DNA of 64,000 bases from Streptomyces odontomachi (GTDB lineage Bacteria; Actinomycetota; Actinomycetes; Streptomycetales; Streptomycetaceae), in contig NZ_JAMJWG010000004.1 of the NCBI RefSeq assembly GCF_024435355.1, positions 62,001 to 126,000 on the forward strand, read 5' to 3'. The translations under genes and the position numbers were made by a program. Position 1 is the stretch's first letter. Every line of letters begins with the position of its first letter. The notes beneath the pieces were generated by a model. It was given only the letters and a program-made list of their open reading frames with translations. It did no database searches and was not told the origin of the DNA. Positions 18,443 through 27,640 of the stretch are shown in pieces.

Positions 18443-19354
18443 ATGACAACCGCCGTGACCTCCCCGTTCCGCTTCTTCCCGCTGCACGTCGTACGGACCA
18501 TGCGGCTCAGTCCTTCGCTGGTCCGGGTCACCTTCGGCGGGGCAGAGCTGGACGCCTTCGCCTGCGGAGGCCGCGACCAGAGCGTGTCGCTGTTCCTGCC
18601 GCACCCGGGGCAGCCGGAACCCGTCGTGCCGGTGGAGGAGGGCGACGGATGGTGGCGGGCCTGGCGGCAACTGCCCGATGGCGTACGGGCGGTGATGCGT
18701 TCGTACACGGTGCGCGGGCAGCGCCACAATCCGGACGGCAGCAGCGAGATCGACATCGACTTCGCCCTGCACGGCCGGCCGGACGCGCCGGGGGCGACCC
18801 ACACGACGGCGACCGTCCTGCGGGAGGCCGTCCCCGCCGGTCCGGCCTCGCGCTGGGCGGCCCGCGCCAGCCCCGGCGACCGTGCGCTCGTCCTCGGCCC
18901 GGCGGTCGCCGACAACTCGGCCGTCCGCTTCCGGCCACCTGCGGACACCGATCTCGTCGTGCTCTGCGCGGACGAGACCGCACTGCCCGCCGTCGCGGGC
19001 ATCCTGGAGTCCCTGCCGCCCGGGCTGCGGGTGCGCGCCTGGTGCGAGGTGCCGTGCGACGCCGACCGCCAGGACCTGTCCACCCGGGCCGACGCCCACA
19101 TCACCTGGCTGGTGCGCGAGACGGGCGCGCCCCGCCTCGACACGACGCTGCGGGATGCCCAACTGCCGGCCACCGCCGCACCATACGCCTGGGTCGCGGG
19201 TGAGTCGTCGCAGGTCAAATCGGTGCGTCGGCATCTGGTCGGGGAGCGCGGGTTCGACCGGGGGCGGGTCACGTTCGTCGGCTACTGGCGGCGCGGCCTG
19301 AGCGAGGAGCAACTACGCGCCGAGGCCGAGGCAGCCAGGGCCGCCGCGGCTTAG
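18443..19354 (+). CDS. desF: siderophore-interacting FAD reductase
   Basis: 303 residues of the ViuB/SIP family: an N-terminal FAD-binding barrel with MRSYTVRGQRHNPDGSSEIDIDF (RxYTxR binds flavin) and HGRPDAPG, and a C-terminal NAD(P)H half with YAWVAGESSQVKSVRRHL. It releases iron from imported ferrioxamine by reduction. The ATG at 18443 follows AGGAGC at about 10 nt; the in-frame ATG at 18386 lies in low-complexity C-rich DNA and is rejected. It lies 222 nt after desE with no iron box of its own, so it is probably cotranscribed. Another tandem repeat follows it. Confidence 0.88.
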   Translation: MTTAVTSPFRFFPLHVVRTMRLSPSLVRVTFGGAELDAFACGGRDQSVSLFLPHPGQPEPVVPVEEGDGWWRAWRQLPDGVRAVMRSYTVRGQRHNPDGSSEIDIDFALHGRPDAPGATHTTATVLREAVPAGPASRWAARASPGDRALVLGPAVADNSAVRFRPPADTDLVVLCADETALPAVAGILESLPPGLRVRAWCEVPCDADRQDLSTRADAHITWLVRETGAPRLDTTLRDAQLPATAAPYAWVAGESSQVKSVRRHLVGERGFDRGRVTFVGYWRRGLSEEQLRAEAEAARAAAA

Positions 19355-19355
19355 T

Positions 19356-19453
19356 CCTCCCTTTCCCCGAACGGCCCTCCCTTCCTCCGAACGGCCTCCC
19401 TTCCTCCGAACGGCCCTCCCTTCCTCCGAACGGCCCATCCTCCCCAGAACGGC
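19356..19453. repeat. 20-bp tandem repeat after desF
   Basis: Five units of 19-20 nt resembling CCTCCCTTCCTCCGAACGGC start just after the desF stop. They may buffer or terminate readthrough into the desA promoter. No coding potential. Confidence 0.8.
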
Positions 19454-19535
19454 CCATCAATCGGCGCGGCACGTAGGACCGCTGGGCCGTCGGGATGTCC
19501 CCGGCCGAGGACTCACCCCACCTTCCACACGAGAA

Positions 19536-19558
19536 AGTTAGGTTAGGCTAACCTAACT
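19536..19558. promoter_or_regulatory. iron box of desA-desBC-desD
   Basis: GTTAGGTTAG, one G, then CTAACCTAAC: a perfect palindrome of 10-bp arms, 97 nt before the desA start. It contains the TTAGGTTAG...CTAACCTAA core recognised by DmdR1/IdeR and is expected to repress the whole biosynthetic operon when iron is plentiful. Confidence 0.92.
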
Positions 19559-19562
19559 AACG

Positions 19563-19600
19563 AGCTACGAAGCTACGAAGCTACGAAGCTATCGAGCTAC
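19563..19600. repeat. 8-bp tandem repeat in the desA leader
   Basis: About 4.5 copies of AGCTACGA (the last diverged) lie directly after the iron box, in the probable 5' leader of desA. The slippage-prone repeat could vary leader length between strains. Confidence 0.7.
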
Positions 19601-19654
19601 CGCGTTTCTCCCGCACCACCCTCCACACCCCCCGTACGCCCTCAAGGAGCCTTC

Positions 19655-21133
19655 ATGCGCTCGCACCTGCTCAATGACCAGACGACGGACCGGTATCGGC
19701 ACGCCGTCACCGAGGGAGTCGAGCGGGTGGCGGCCAGACTCGCCGCCACCGAGCGGCCGTTCACCGGCGTCACCCCCGCTGACCTCGCCCCCCGGATGGC
19801 CTCGATCGACCTGGACCGGCCGCTGTACGACACGAGCGCCGCGCTGGACGAGCTGGAGGACGTCTACCTCCGCGACGCCGTCTACTTCCACCACCCGCGC
19901 TACCTCGCCCACCTCAACTGCCCGGTGGTCATCCCGGCGGTACTCGGCGAGGCCGTGCTCTCGGCCGTCAACTCCTCGGTCGACACCTGGGACCAGTCGG
20001 CCGGCGGCACCCTCATCGAGCGGCGCATGATCGACTGGACCACCGAGCGGGTGGGCCTGGGGCCGGCCGCGGACGGCGTCTTCACCAGCGGCGGCACCCA
20101 GTCCAACCTCCAGGCCCTGCTGCTGGCACGCGAGGAGGCAAAGGCCGGCGGCACGGGGGACGACACCGGTGCGGTCGGCACCCCGGACCTGGGGCGGCTG
20201 CGCATCCTGGCCTCCGAGGTGAGCCACTTCAGCGTCCGCAAAGCGGCGAAACTGCTCGGTCTCGCCTCGGACGCGGTGATCGCGGTGCCGTGCGACCGGG
20301 ACAAGCGCATGCAGCCCACCGCACTCGCCCGCGAGCTGGAACGCTGCGTGGCCGATGGTCTGGTGCCGATGGCGGTGGTCGCGACCGCGGGCACCACGGA
20401 CTTCGGCTCCATCGACCCGCTGCCCGAGATCGCCGAGCTGTGCGACCGGTACGACACCTGGCTGCACGTCGACGCCGCCTACGGCTGCGGCCTGCTGGTC
20501 TCCGCCTGCCGCCGGCACCTGCTGGCCGGCATCGGGCGCGCCGACTCCGTCACCGTCGACTACCACAAGTCGTTCTTCCAGCCGGTGAGTTCCAGCGCCG
20601 TCCTGGTGCGCGACGGCGCCACGCTCCGGCACGCCACGTACCACGCCGACTACCTCAACCCGCGGCAGGCCGCGCAGGACCGCGTCCCCAACCAGGTCGA
20701 CAAGTCCCTCCAGACCACCCGCCGCTTCGACGCCCTCAAGCTGTGGCTGACGCTGCGCGTGATGGGCGCCGACGCGGTGGGCGCGCTCTTCGACGAGGTG
20801 TGTGCGCTGGCCACCGAGGGCTGGCGGATGCTGCTGGCCGACCCGCGCTTCGACGTGGTGGTGGAGCCCACGCTGTCCACCCTCGTCTTCCGCTACGTAC
20901 CGATCACGCCGGTGGCCCCCGCGAGCATCGACCGGGCCAACAAGGCGGCCCGTACCGCACTGTTCGCCTCCGGTGCCGCCGTGGTCGCCGGCACCTCCGT
21001 GAACGGCCGCCACTACCTGAAGTTCACCCTGCTCAACCCCGAGACGACGACGGACGACATCGCCGCCGTGCTCGATCTGATCGCCGGCCATGCCGAGCAG
21101 TACCTGGGAGGCACCCTTGACCGCGCCAGCTGA
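19655..21133 (+). CDS. desA: lysine decarboxylase of desferrioxamine synthesis
   Basis: A 492-residue PLP enzyme of the group II decarboxylase family. It converts L-lysine to cadaverine, the first step of desferrioxamine assembly. The PLP lysine is in [13 protein letters not shown], preceded by the aspartate motif [11 protein letters not shown] and the [17 protein letters not shown] strand. Full family length. An AAGGAG ribosome site precedes the ATG. Its last codons overlap the start of the next gene, so translation is coupled. Regulated by the upstream iron box. Confidence 0.94.
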   Translation: MRSHLLNDQTTDRYRHAVTEGVERVAARLAATERPFTGVTPADLAPRMASIDLDRPLYDTSAALDELEDVYLRDAVYFHHPRYLAHLNCPVVIPAVLGEAVLSAVNSSVDTWDQSAGGTLIERRMIDWTTERVGLGPAADGVFTSGGTQSNLQALLLAREEAKAGGTGDDTGAVGTPDLGRLRILASEVSHFSVRKAAKLLGLASDAVIAVPCDRDKRMQPTALARELERCVADGLVPMAVVATAGTTDFGSIDPLPEIAELCDRYDTWLHVDAAYGCGLLVSACRRHLLAGIGRADSVTVDYHKSFFQPVSSSAVLVRDGATLRHATYHADYLNPRQAAQDRVPNQVDKSLQTTRRFDALKLWLTLRVMGADAVGALFDEVCALATEGWRMLLADPRFDVVVEPTLSTLVFRYVPITPVAPASIDRANKAARTALFASGAAVVAGTSVNGRHYLKFTLLNPETTTDDIAAVLDLIAGHAEQYLGGTLDRAS

Positions 21134-23159
21134 CCGGACCACCGGCGACCGCACGGACGGCCAGGACACCGCGGTGGAGGCCGACTTCATCGGCATCGGG
21201 CTCGGCCCCTTCAACCTCGGGCTGGCCTGCCTGACCGAACCGCTCGACGACCTGAACGGCGTCTTCCTGGAGTCCAGGCCCGAGTTCGCCTGGCACACCG
21301 GCATGCTGCTGGACGGTGCCCATCTCCAGACGCCGTTCCTGTCCGACCTGGTCACCCTCGCCGATCCGACGTCCCCGTACTCGTTCCTGAACTACCTGAA
21401 GCAGTCGGGCCGCCTCTACGCGTTCTACATCCGCGAGAACTTCTATCCGCTGCGCGCCGAGTACAACGACTACTGCCGCTGGGCCGCCGCCCGGCTGAGC
21501 AGCGTCCGCTTCAGCACGACGGTCACCGAGGTGACATACGAAGCGGGCGCCGAGAGGGCCGGTGGTAGCGGAGACGACGGCGGCCACTACGTCGTCCGTA
21601 CCGACACCGGCACCACCTACCGTGCGCCCCGGCTGGTCCTCGGCACCGGCACCCCGCCCTACACCCCGCCGGCCTGCGAGAACCTGGGCGGCGACGCGAT
21701 CCACAACTCCCGTTACCTGGAGCACAAGCGGGCCCTCCAGCAGAAGAGGTCGATCACGCTGGTCGGCAGCGGGCAGTCCGCCGCCGAGATCTACCACGAC
21801 CTGCTGGGCGAGATCGACACGCACGGCTACCGGTTGAACTGGATCACCCGCTCACCGCGCTTCTTCCCGCTGGAGTACACCAAGCTCACGCTGGAGATGA
21901 CGTCGCCCGAGTACGCGGACTACTTCCACGCGCTGCCGGAGGACACCCGTTACCGCCTGGAGCGCGAGCAGAAGGGGCTGTTCAAGGGCATCGACTCGGC
22001 GCTGATCGACGCGATCTTCGAGCTGCTCTACCGGAAGAGCCTGGCGGGCCCGGTGCCCACCCGGCTGCTGACCAACACCGCGTTGCAGTCCGCGGCCTAC
22101 GACGCCGACTCGGGCAGCTACACGCTGGGCCTGCGCCAGCAGGAGCAGGGCCGCGACGTGCGGCTGCACACCGAAGGGCTGATCCTGGCCACCGGGTACC
22201 ACTACCAGGTGCCCGCGTTCCTGCGGCCCGTCCACGACCGGCTCCGCTGGGACGGCCACGGCCGCTTCGACGTGGCCCGCAACTACGCGATCGACACCAC
22301 CGGGCGCGGCGTCTTCCTCCAGAACGCGGGCGTGCACACGCACAGCGTCACCAGCCCCGACCTGGGCATGGGCGCCTACCGCAACGCGTACATCATCCGC
22401 GAGCTGCTGGGCCGCGAGGTCTACCCGGTCGAGAAGTCCATCGCGTTCCAGGACTTCGCAGCCCCGGACGACCTGACCCCGGACGACCCCTCCTCTGACG
22501 ACCTGTCCCCGGACGACCTGTCCCCGGACGACCTGTCCCGGGACGCTCCTTCCTCGGACGTCCGGCTGCTGCCTCCCACCGCCCCTGCGTCCCCCGTCTT
22601 CACCCGCACCGACCCCGCGGCGGGCGACTTCGCGCTGCGCCCGCTCGACCCGGACGCCGACGCCGGCCTGCTGCACGGCTGGGTGACCCACCCCAAGGCC
22701 GCGTTCTGGCTGATGCAGGACGCCACGCCGGAGGACGTGCGGCGCGAGTACGGGGCGATCGCCGCCCATCCGCACCACGACGCGTTCCTCGGACTGCACC
22801 GTGGCGAACCCGCCTTCCTCATGGAGCGCTACGACCCGGCGCACGTGGAGCTGACCGGTCTGTACGAGGCCGCGGAAGGCGATGTGGGCATGCACTTCCT
22901 GACCGCGCCGAGCGATGTCCGGATCCCCGGATTCACCGTGGCCGTGCTGACCACCGTGATGGAGTTCCTGTTCGCCGACCCGGCCGTCCGCCGCGTCGTC
23001 GTCGAACCCGACGTCCGCAACGCGGCCGTGCAGCGCCGCAACGCGGCCGTCGGCTTCGTCCCCGTCCGCGAGATCGCCAAGCCCGAGAAGCGTGCGCTGC
23101 TCAGCTTCTGCACCCGCGCGCAGTTCACCGACCGGCAGGCCCAGGGAGCAGCCATATGA
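21117..23159 (+). CDS. desBC: fused lysine N-monooxygenase (DesB) and N-hydroxycadaverine acyltransferase (DesC)
   Basis: One uninterrupted frame of 680 residues carries two enzymes that are separate genes in S. coelicolor (by recall SCO2783 and SCO2784). Residues 1 to about 445 are a flavin N-hydroxylating monooxygenase: [16 protein letters not shown] (FAD), [17 protein letters not shown] (NADPH), and [10 protein letters not shown]. Residues about 485-680 are an IucB/GNAT-like acyltransferase: [20 protein letters not shown] and [22 protein letters not shown] pentapeptide linker of PDDLS units joins them. The start is taken as TTG 21117, which has GGGAGG 5 nt upstream and overlaps the desA stop; the ATG at 21090 lacks this. 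The product hydroxylates cadaverine and then acylates it with acetyl- or succinyl-CoA. A sequencing error at the junction is possible but not suggested by frame. Confidence 0.88.
   Translation: MTAPADRTTGDRTDGQDTAVEADFIGIGLGPFNLGLACLTEPLDDLNGVFLESRPEFAWHTGMLLDGAHLQTPFLSDLVTLADPTSPYSFLNYLKQSGRLYAFYIRENFYPLRAEYNDYCRWAAARLSSVRFSTTVTEVTYEAGAERAGGSGDDGGHYVVRTDTGTTYRAPRLVLGTGTPPYTPPACENLGGDAIHNSRYLEHKRALQQKRSITLVGSGQSAAEIYHDLLGEIDTHGYRLNWITRSPRFFPLEYTKLTLEMTSPEYADYFHALPEDTRYRLEREQKGLFKGIDSALIDAIFELLYRKSLAGPVPTRLLTNTALQSAAYDADSGSYTLGLRQQEQGRDVRLHTEGLILATGYHYQVPAFLRPVHDRLRWDGHGRFDVARNYAIDTTGRGVFLQNAGVHTHSVTSPDLGMGAYRNAYIIRELLGREVYPVEKSIAFQDFAAPDDLTPDDPSSDDLSPDDLSPDDLSRDAPSSDVRLLPPTAPASPVFTRTDPAAGDFALRPLDPDADAGLLHGWVTHPKAAFWLMQDATPEDVRREYGAIAAHPHHDAFLGLHRGEPAFLMERYDPAHVELTGLYEAAEGDVGMHFLTAPSDVRIPGFTVAVLTTVMEFLFADPAVRRVVVEPDVRNAAVQRRNAAVGFVPVREIAKPEKRALLSFCTRAQFTDRQAQGAAI
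22465..22554 (+). repeat. 15-bp coding repeat forming the DesB-DesC linker
   Basis: Six in-frame units of CGGACGACCTGTCCC type; two are exact, and another matches apart from its first two bases. They encode (P/S)DD-L/P-S/T pentapeptides. This is a natural, length-variable hinge between the two enzymes, likely expanded by slippage. Confidence 0.85.
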
Positions 23160-24952
23160 CCCCCGTTCCGGCACCTTCACCGTCCGACGGCACCGTCGCC
23201 CACCTGACGCCCGACCGCTGGGAGCAGGCCGGCCGGCTGCTGATCCGCAAAGCGCTCGCCGAGTTCACCCACGAGCGGCTGCTGACGCCCACCGCGCTCG
23301 GCGACGGCGGCTACGAGGTGCGCAGCGACGACGACCGGGTGGCGTACCGCTTCCGCGCCCGGCTCCTCGCACTGGACCACTGGGCCGTCGACGCCGCCTC
23401 GATCACCCGGCGGCGCACCGCGGACGGCACCGAGCTGCCGCTGTCCGCACTGGACTTCTTCACCGAACTGCGCGGCACGCTCGGCCTGAGCGACACCGTG
23501 CTGCCGGTCTACCTGGAGGAGATCTCCTCCACCGTGGCCAGCGCCTGCTACAAGCTCGCCAAGCCGGACACCACCGCGGCCGAGCTCGCCGGCGCCGACT
23601 TCCAGGCCATCGAGTCCGGCATGACCGAGGGCCACCCCTGCTTCGTCGCCAACAACGGCCGGCTCGGCTTCGGCGGCGACGAGTACCTCGCCTACGCACC
23701 GGAGACCGCCCGCCCCGTCCGGCTGGTCTGGGTCGCCGCCCACCGGGACCGCACCGCCTTCACCGCGGGCGCCGGGATCGACTACCCGACACTCCTCGAC
23801 ACCGAGCTGGGCGCACCCACCGTCGCACGCTTCGAGACGACCCTGCGCGAGAAGGGCCTCGACCCGGACGACTACCTGCTGATCCCCGTCCACCCCTGGC
23901 AGTGGCGGCACAAGCTCACCGTCACCTTCGCCGCGGAGGTCGCCACCCACCGTCTGGTCTTCCTCGGCGAGGCGGACGACGAGTACCTCGCCCAGCAGTC
24001 GATCCGCACCTTCTTCAACTCCGGCGACCCCACCAAGCACTATGTGAAAACAGCCCTGTCCGTGCTGAACATGGGGTTCATGCGGGGCCTGTCGGCGGCG
24101 TACATGGCGGCCACCCCGGCGATCAACGACTGGCTCGCCGACCTGATCGCATCCGACGCCACCCTCCGCGCCACCGGCCTGAGCATCATCCGGGAGCGCG
24201 CCGCGGTCGGCTACCGCCACCTGGAGTACGAGGCCGCCACCGACCGGTACTCCCCGTACCGCAAGATGCTGGCCGCGCTGTGGCGCGAGTCGCCCGTGCC
24301 GGGCCTGAAGGACGGCGAGCGGCTGGCGACGATGGCGTCGCTGCTGCACACCGACCACCACGGTGCCTCGTTCGCCGCGGCGCTCATCGCCCGCTCGGGC
24401 CAGCCGCCCACCGAGTGGCTGCGCTGCTACCTGCGCGCCTACCTCACGCCGTTGCTGCACTGCTTCTACGCCTACGAGCTGGTCTTCATGCCGCACGGCG
24501 AGAACGTGATCCTCGTCCTCGACGAGGCCGGCACGGTGCAGCGGGCCATCTTCAAGGACATCGCCGAGGAGATCGCGGTGATGAGCCCCGACACCCCGCT
24601 GCCGCCCGAGGTGGAACGCCTCCGGGTCGAGGTGCCCGACGACCGCAAACTCCTGTCGGTCTTCACGGACGTCTTCGACTGCTTCTTCCGCTTCCTCTCC
24701 GCCGACCTGGTCACCGAGGGCGTCCTGGACGAGGACACCTTCTGGACCGCGGTCGCCGACAGCGTACGCGACTACCAGCAGACCCACCCCGAACTCGCCG
24801 AACGCTTCCGCACCTACGACATGTTCGCCCCCGAGTTCACCCTGTCCTGCCTGAACCGCCTCCAACTACGCAACAACCACCAAATGCTGGACCTCGCCGA
24901 CCCGGCAGGCGCCCTCCAACTGGTCGGAACCCTGAAGAACCCGATCGCCTGA
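23156..24952 (+). CDS. desD: NIS siderophore synthetase
   Basis: A 598-residue IucA/IucC synthetase that uses ATP to join and cyclise N-hydroxy-N-succinylcadaverine units into desferrioxamine E (or B with an acetyl unit). Motifs: the [14 protein letters not shown] region, [43 protein letters not shown], and the C-terminal FhuF-like LNRLQLRNN. Length is standard. The start overlaps the desBC stop by 4 nt (ATGA). Last gene of the iron-box operon. Confidence 0.95.
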   Translation: MTPVPAPSPSDGTVAHLTPDRWEQAGRLLIRKALAEFTHERLLTPTALGDGGYEVRSDDDRVAYRFRARLLALDHWAVDAASITRRRTADGTELPLSALDFFTELRGTLGLSDTVLPVYLEEISSTVASACYKLAKPDTTAAELAGADFQAIESGMTEGHPCFVANNGRLGFGGDEYLAYAPETARPVRLVWVAAHRDRTAFTAGAGIDYPTLLDTELGAPTVARFETTLREKGLDPDDYLLIPVHPWQWRHKLTVTFAAEVATHRLVFLGEADDEYLAQQSIRTFFNSGDPTKHYVKTALSVLNMGFMRGLSAAYMAATPAINDWLADLIASDATLRATGLSIIRERAAVGYRHLEYEAATDRYSPYRKMLAALWRESPVPGLKDGERLATMASLLHTDHHGASFAAALIARSGQPPTEWLRCYLRAYLTPLLHCFYAYELVFMPHGENVILVLDEAGTVQRAIFKDIAEEIAVMSPDTPLPPEVERLRVEVPDDRKLLSVFTDVFDCFFRFLSADLVTEGVLDEDTFWTAVADSVRDYQQTHPELAERFRTYDMFAPEFTLSCLNRLQLRNNHQMLDLADPAGALQLVGTLKNPIA

Positions 24953-25000
24953 AGCACGGCAAGGGCGCGGCGCAGCGCGCGGGCCCAGGGTGCCCACAAG

Positions 25001-25025
25001 AAAGGGGCGCGGGGAACTGCGCGAC
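25001..25025 (+). repeat. single copy of the GGGGCGCGGGGAACTGCGC intergenic word
   Basis: The same core word found in elements A and B at 12.4 and 13.0 kb recurs here, 50 nt after desD, without the remaining blocks. The 236-nt gap around it holds no gene. Confidence 0.6.
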
Positions 25026-25188
25026 AAGCCCCGACGAGCCGTCAGATCGCCACCACCCTCAGGGGCCACCCCCGATCGCATCCGGCCGGCCGAAGGCCGC
25101 CGAAAAGAACGGAGCGCCGAAGGGCGCAGCCCCCGGCACGGGGCACCGCACCACAAGAGCGAACCGGCCCCGGGACCGACCCCGAGAA

Positions 25189-25860
25189 TCAGCCCCGCCC
25201 CCCGGGCAGGGCGTACGCCCGCAGAAACACCCGCACCCCACCCTCCACCAGCCCATCGATCTCCGCATCGGACAACGGCACGGTCCCGTACCAGGAGCGG
25301 TGGTTGACCCGCCCGGTGAGCAGCAGCCCGAGGAACTCGGCGGCCTCATCGGGCTCGGGCACATCCAGCAGGCCCTGCTCCCCGAGCTGCGCCAGCCGCG
25401 CGGCCAGCGTCCGCTGCACGGGCCGTTCCTGCCGCGGCGGCAGGAGCAACGCCGGGAAGTGCGCTCCCTCGGCGATCAGCAGCCGCATGACGGCGGCCCG
25501 TTCGGCGGACCGGGCCATCGCCGTGGCGAAGGCGCGCCCGAAGGCGGTCAACCGCGCGGCCAGCTCGGACGCGTCGGCCACGACATCGTCAGGGCCCCTG
25601 CCCAGCGTCCGCTCCAGGAGCTCGTCGAAGGCCGCCGCCTCGGAGTCGGCGGTCTCCCGCACCGCGCTGACGAAGAGGCGTTCCTTGTCGCCGTAGTAGT
25701 CGTAGATCGTGCGCTTGGAGACCCCGGCCGTGCGGGCGATGGCGTCGACGCTGGCGCGCTGGTAGCCCTCGCGCACGAAGACGTCGAGGGCCGCCTGCAC
25801 GATCAGCGCACGCTTGGCGGGTGAGCCCTGTCTCAGGGGCGGGGGCGGGGTGTCCGGCAC
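25189..25860 (-). CDS. TetR-family repressor of the adjacent MFS pump
   Basis: From the GTG at 25860 (AAAGGA upstream) the product is 223 residues. The N-terminal HTH is RALIVQAALDVFVREGYQRASVDAIARTAGVSKRTIYDYYGDKERLF-like (split here: GYQRASVDAIARTAG, VSKRTIYDYY). The C-terminal half is AefR/TetR_C-like. It is divergent from an EmrB/QacA-type transporter with a palindromic operator between them, the classic layout of a drug-responsive repressor. The ligand is unknown. Confidence 0.87.
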   Translation of the reverse strand: MPDTPPPPLRQGSPAKRALIVQAALDVFVREGYQRASVDAIARTAGVSKRTIYDYYGDKERLFVSAVRETADSEAAAFDELLERTLGRGPDDVVADASELAARLTAFGRAFATAMARSAERAAVMRLLIAEGAHFPALLLPPRQERPVQRTLAARLAQLGEQGLLDVPEPDEAAEFLGLLLTGRVNHRSWYGTVPLSDAEIDGLVEGGVRVFLRAYALPGGRG

Positions 25861-25893
25861 GGTGCTGGTCCTTTTCCGTTGGTTACACGCATC

Positions 25894-25911
25894 AGTGTAG
25901 CTATCTACACT
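25894..25911. promoter_or_regulatory. palindromic operator between tetR and MFS genes
   Basis: AGTGTAG, CTAT, CTACACT: seven-base arms that are exact reverse complements. A related GTGTAGTGT follows at 25,918. It sits between the divergent starts at 25,860 and 25,934, so bound repressor would cover both promoters. Confidence 0.7.
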
Positions 25912-25933
25912 GCACGGTGTAGTGTGGCTCGCC

Positions 25934-27577
25934 ATGACCCCACACCCAGCCTCCGAACCCCCCGGAGAACCCGCCAGCGAGCCACCCCACGCACCAACCG
26001 GCAGGCCGCCCCACGCACCACCTCACGAACCCCCCGCCAACACGCCGGACGACACCCCGAAGGCCCCCGTCTCCACCCCCACCCCCACCCCCGCACCGAC
26101 CCCCCTCGACCCCGCCCTGCTGCGGCTCGGCGTGGTGATCGTGGTCGGCTCCGTCACCGCGCTGCTGGACATGACGATGGTCACGGTCGCGCTGGCCGAC
26201 CTGAGCCGGACGTTCGGCGCGTCGGTGACCACCGTCCAGTGGGTCAGCGCCGGTTATCTGCTGGCCATCGCCTCGGTCGTACCGGTGACGGGACGCCTGG
26301 CCGAACGGTTCGGCACCCGCACGGTGTGGCTGTGCGCGCTCACCGCTTTCGCGGCCGGCTCCGCACTGTGTGGGGCCGCCTGGTCGGTGGGGAGCCTGAT
26401 CGCGTTCCGGGCCGTGCAGGGCGTGGGCGGCGGCATGATCGTGCCGCTCAGCATGATGATCCTGGCGCGGGCGGCCGACCCCGACCAGCGCGGCCGGGTG
26501 ATGAGCATCGCCGCCGTGCCGGGCCAGGTCGCCCCCATCGCGGGACCGCTGCTCGGCGGTCTCATCGTGGACGGTCCCGGCTGGCGCTGGATCTTCTACG
26601 TCAACGTGCCGATCTGCGCGATCGCCCTGCTGCTGGCCCGCCGTGACCTTCCGCACGACGCGCCGAGCGCCGGCGCCGTGGAGGGCGGCGGCCGGTGGCT
26701 CGACCCGGTGGGCCTGGCGCTGCTCTCCCCCGGTCTTGCGCTGGCCGTCTACGGTCTCTCCGGCGGGGCCTGGGCACGCCGCCCGCTGCTGGCCGCCGGC
26801 CTGGTCCTGCTCGTCGCCTTCTGCGTCCACGCGCTGCGCCCGGGCACCGTCATGCCCCTGCTCGACCTGCGCCTCTTCCGGCACCGGGCGCTCGCCGCCG
26901 CCACGGCGCTGAACTTCCTCTCACGGCTCTCCGTCTTCGGTGCCTCCGTGCTCCTGCCGCTCTACTTCCAGCTGGCACGCGGCGACAGCGCCCTGGTCAC
27001 CGGGCTGCTGCTCGCCCCGCAGAGCGTCGGCACCATGGTCGCCCTGCCGTACGTGGGCCGGCTCACCGACCGGATCGGGGCGCGCCCCGTCGTGCTGGCC
27101 GGGATCGCCGTCACGGCCCTGGGCACGCTGGTGTTCACGCAGGTCACCGCCCACACCGACCTCGTGCTGTTGTGCGCGGCCCGGCTGGTGTGGGGCGCGG
27201 GGGTGGCGGCGGTCGCGGTGCCGGTGTCCGCGGCGGCGTACGACGGTCTCGCGCCGGAGGCGATCCCGGGGGCGACGAGTGCGATCACGGCGATGCAGAC
27301 GGTGGGCGCGTCGGTCGGCGCCGCGGTCCTCACCGCGATCCTGGGCAGCAGGGTCGGCCACCATCCCGGGGCGATCGCGGCTGCGTTCGCGGACACGTTC
27401 TGGTGGGTGCTGGGGTTCTCGTTGCTGACGGTGGTCCCCACACTGCTGCTGCCGCTGCGCCGGCCCGACCGCCACGGGGCTCGGCCCCGCACGGCGGGTC
27501 ACGCGGCGGGGCCCGCGCCCCGGGGCCCGGAGGGCGATGCCGGTTCGTCCCAGGACGGCGGACGGACTTCACCCTGA
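25934..27577 (+). CDS. MFS multidrug efflux transporter (DHA2/EmrB-QacA type)
   Basis: 547 residues from ATG 25934. After a Pro-rich cytoplasmic tail of about 60 residues, 14 membrane segments are apparent. The first helix carries LLDMTMVTVALADLSRTFGAS and VQWVSAGYLLAIASVVPVTGRL (motifs D1 and A region); motif C is near VPGQVAPIAGPLLGGLI. It is a proton-driven exporter of drugs or metabolites. It is divergently controlled by the TetR gene. The C-terminal tail is hydrophilic. Confidence 0.9.
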   Translation: MTPHPASEPPGEPASEPPHAPTGRPPHAPPHEPPANTPDDTPKAPVSTPTPTPAPTPLDPALLRLGVVIVVGSVTALLDMTMVTVALADLSRTFGASVTTVQWVSAGYLLAIASVVPVTGRLAERFGTRTVWLCALTAFAAGSALCGAAWSVGSLIAFRAVQGVGGGMIVPLSMMILARAADPDQRGRVMSIAAVPGQVAPIAGPLLGGLIVDGPGWRWIFYVNVPICAIALLLARRDLPHDAPSAGAVEGGGRWLDPVGLALLSPGLALAVYGLSGGAWARRPLLAAGLVLLVAFCVHALRPGTVMPLLDLRLFRHRALAAATALNFLSRLSVFGASVLLPLYFQLARGDSALVTGLLLAPQSVGTMVALPYVGRLTDRIGARPVVLAGIAVTALGTLVFTQVTAHTDLVLLCAARLVWGAGVAAVAVPVSAAAYDGLAPEAIPGATSAITAMQTVGASVGAAVLTAILGSRVGHHPGAIAAAFADTFWWVLGFSLLTVVPTLLLPLRRPDRHGARPRTAGHAAGPAPRGPEGDAGSSQDGGRTSP

Positions 27578-27640
27578 CCGTGGCGCCCCCAGCACGATCG
27601 AGCCGATGCCGTGTCAGTCCGCCTCACTAGGGTGCCCGTC

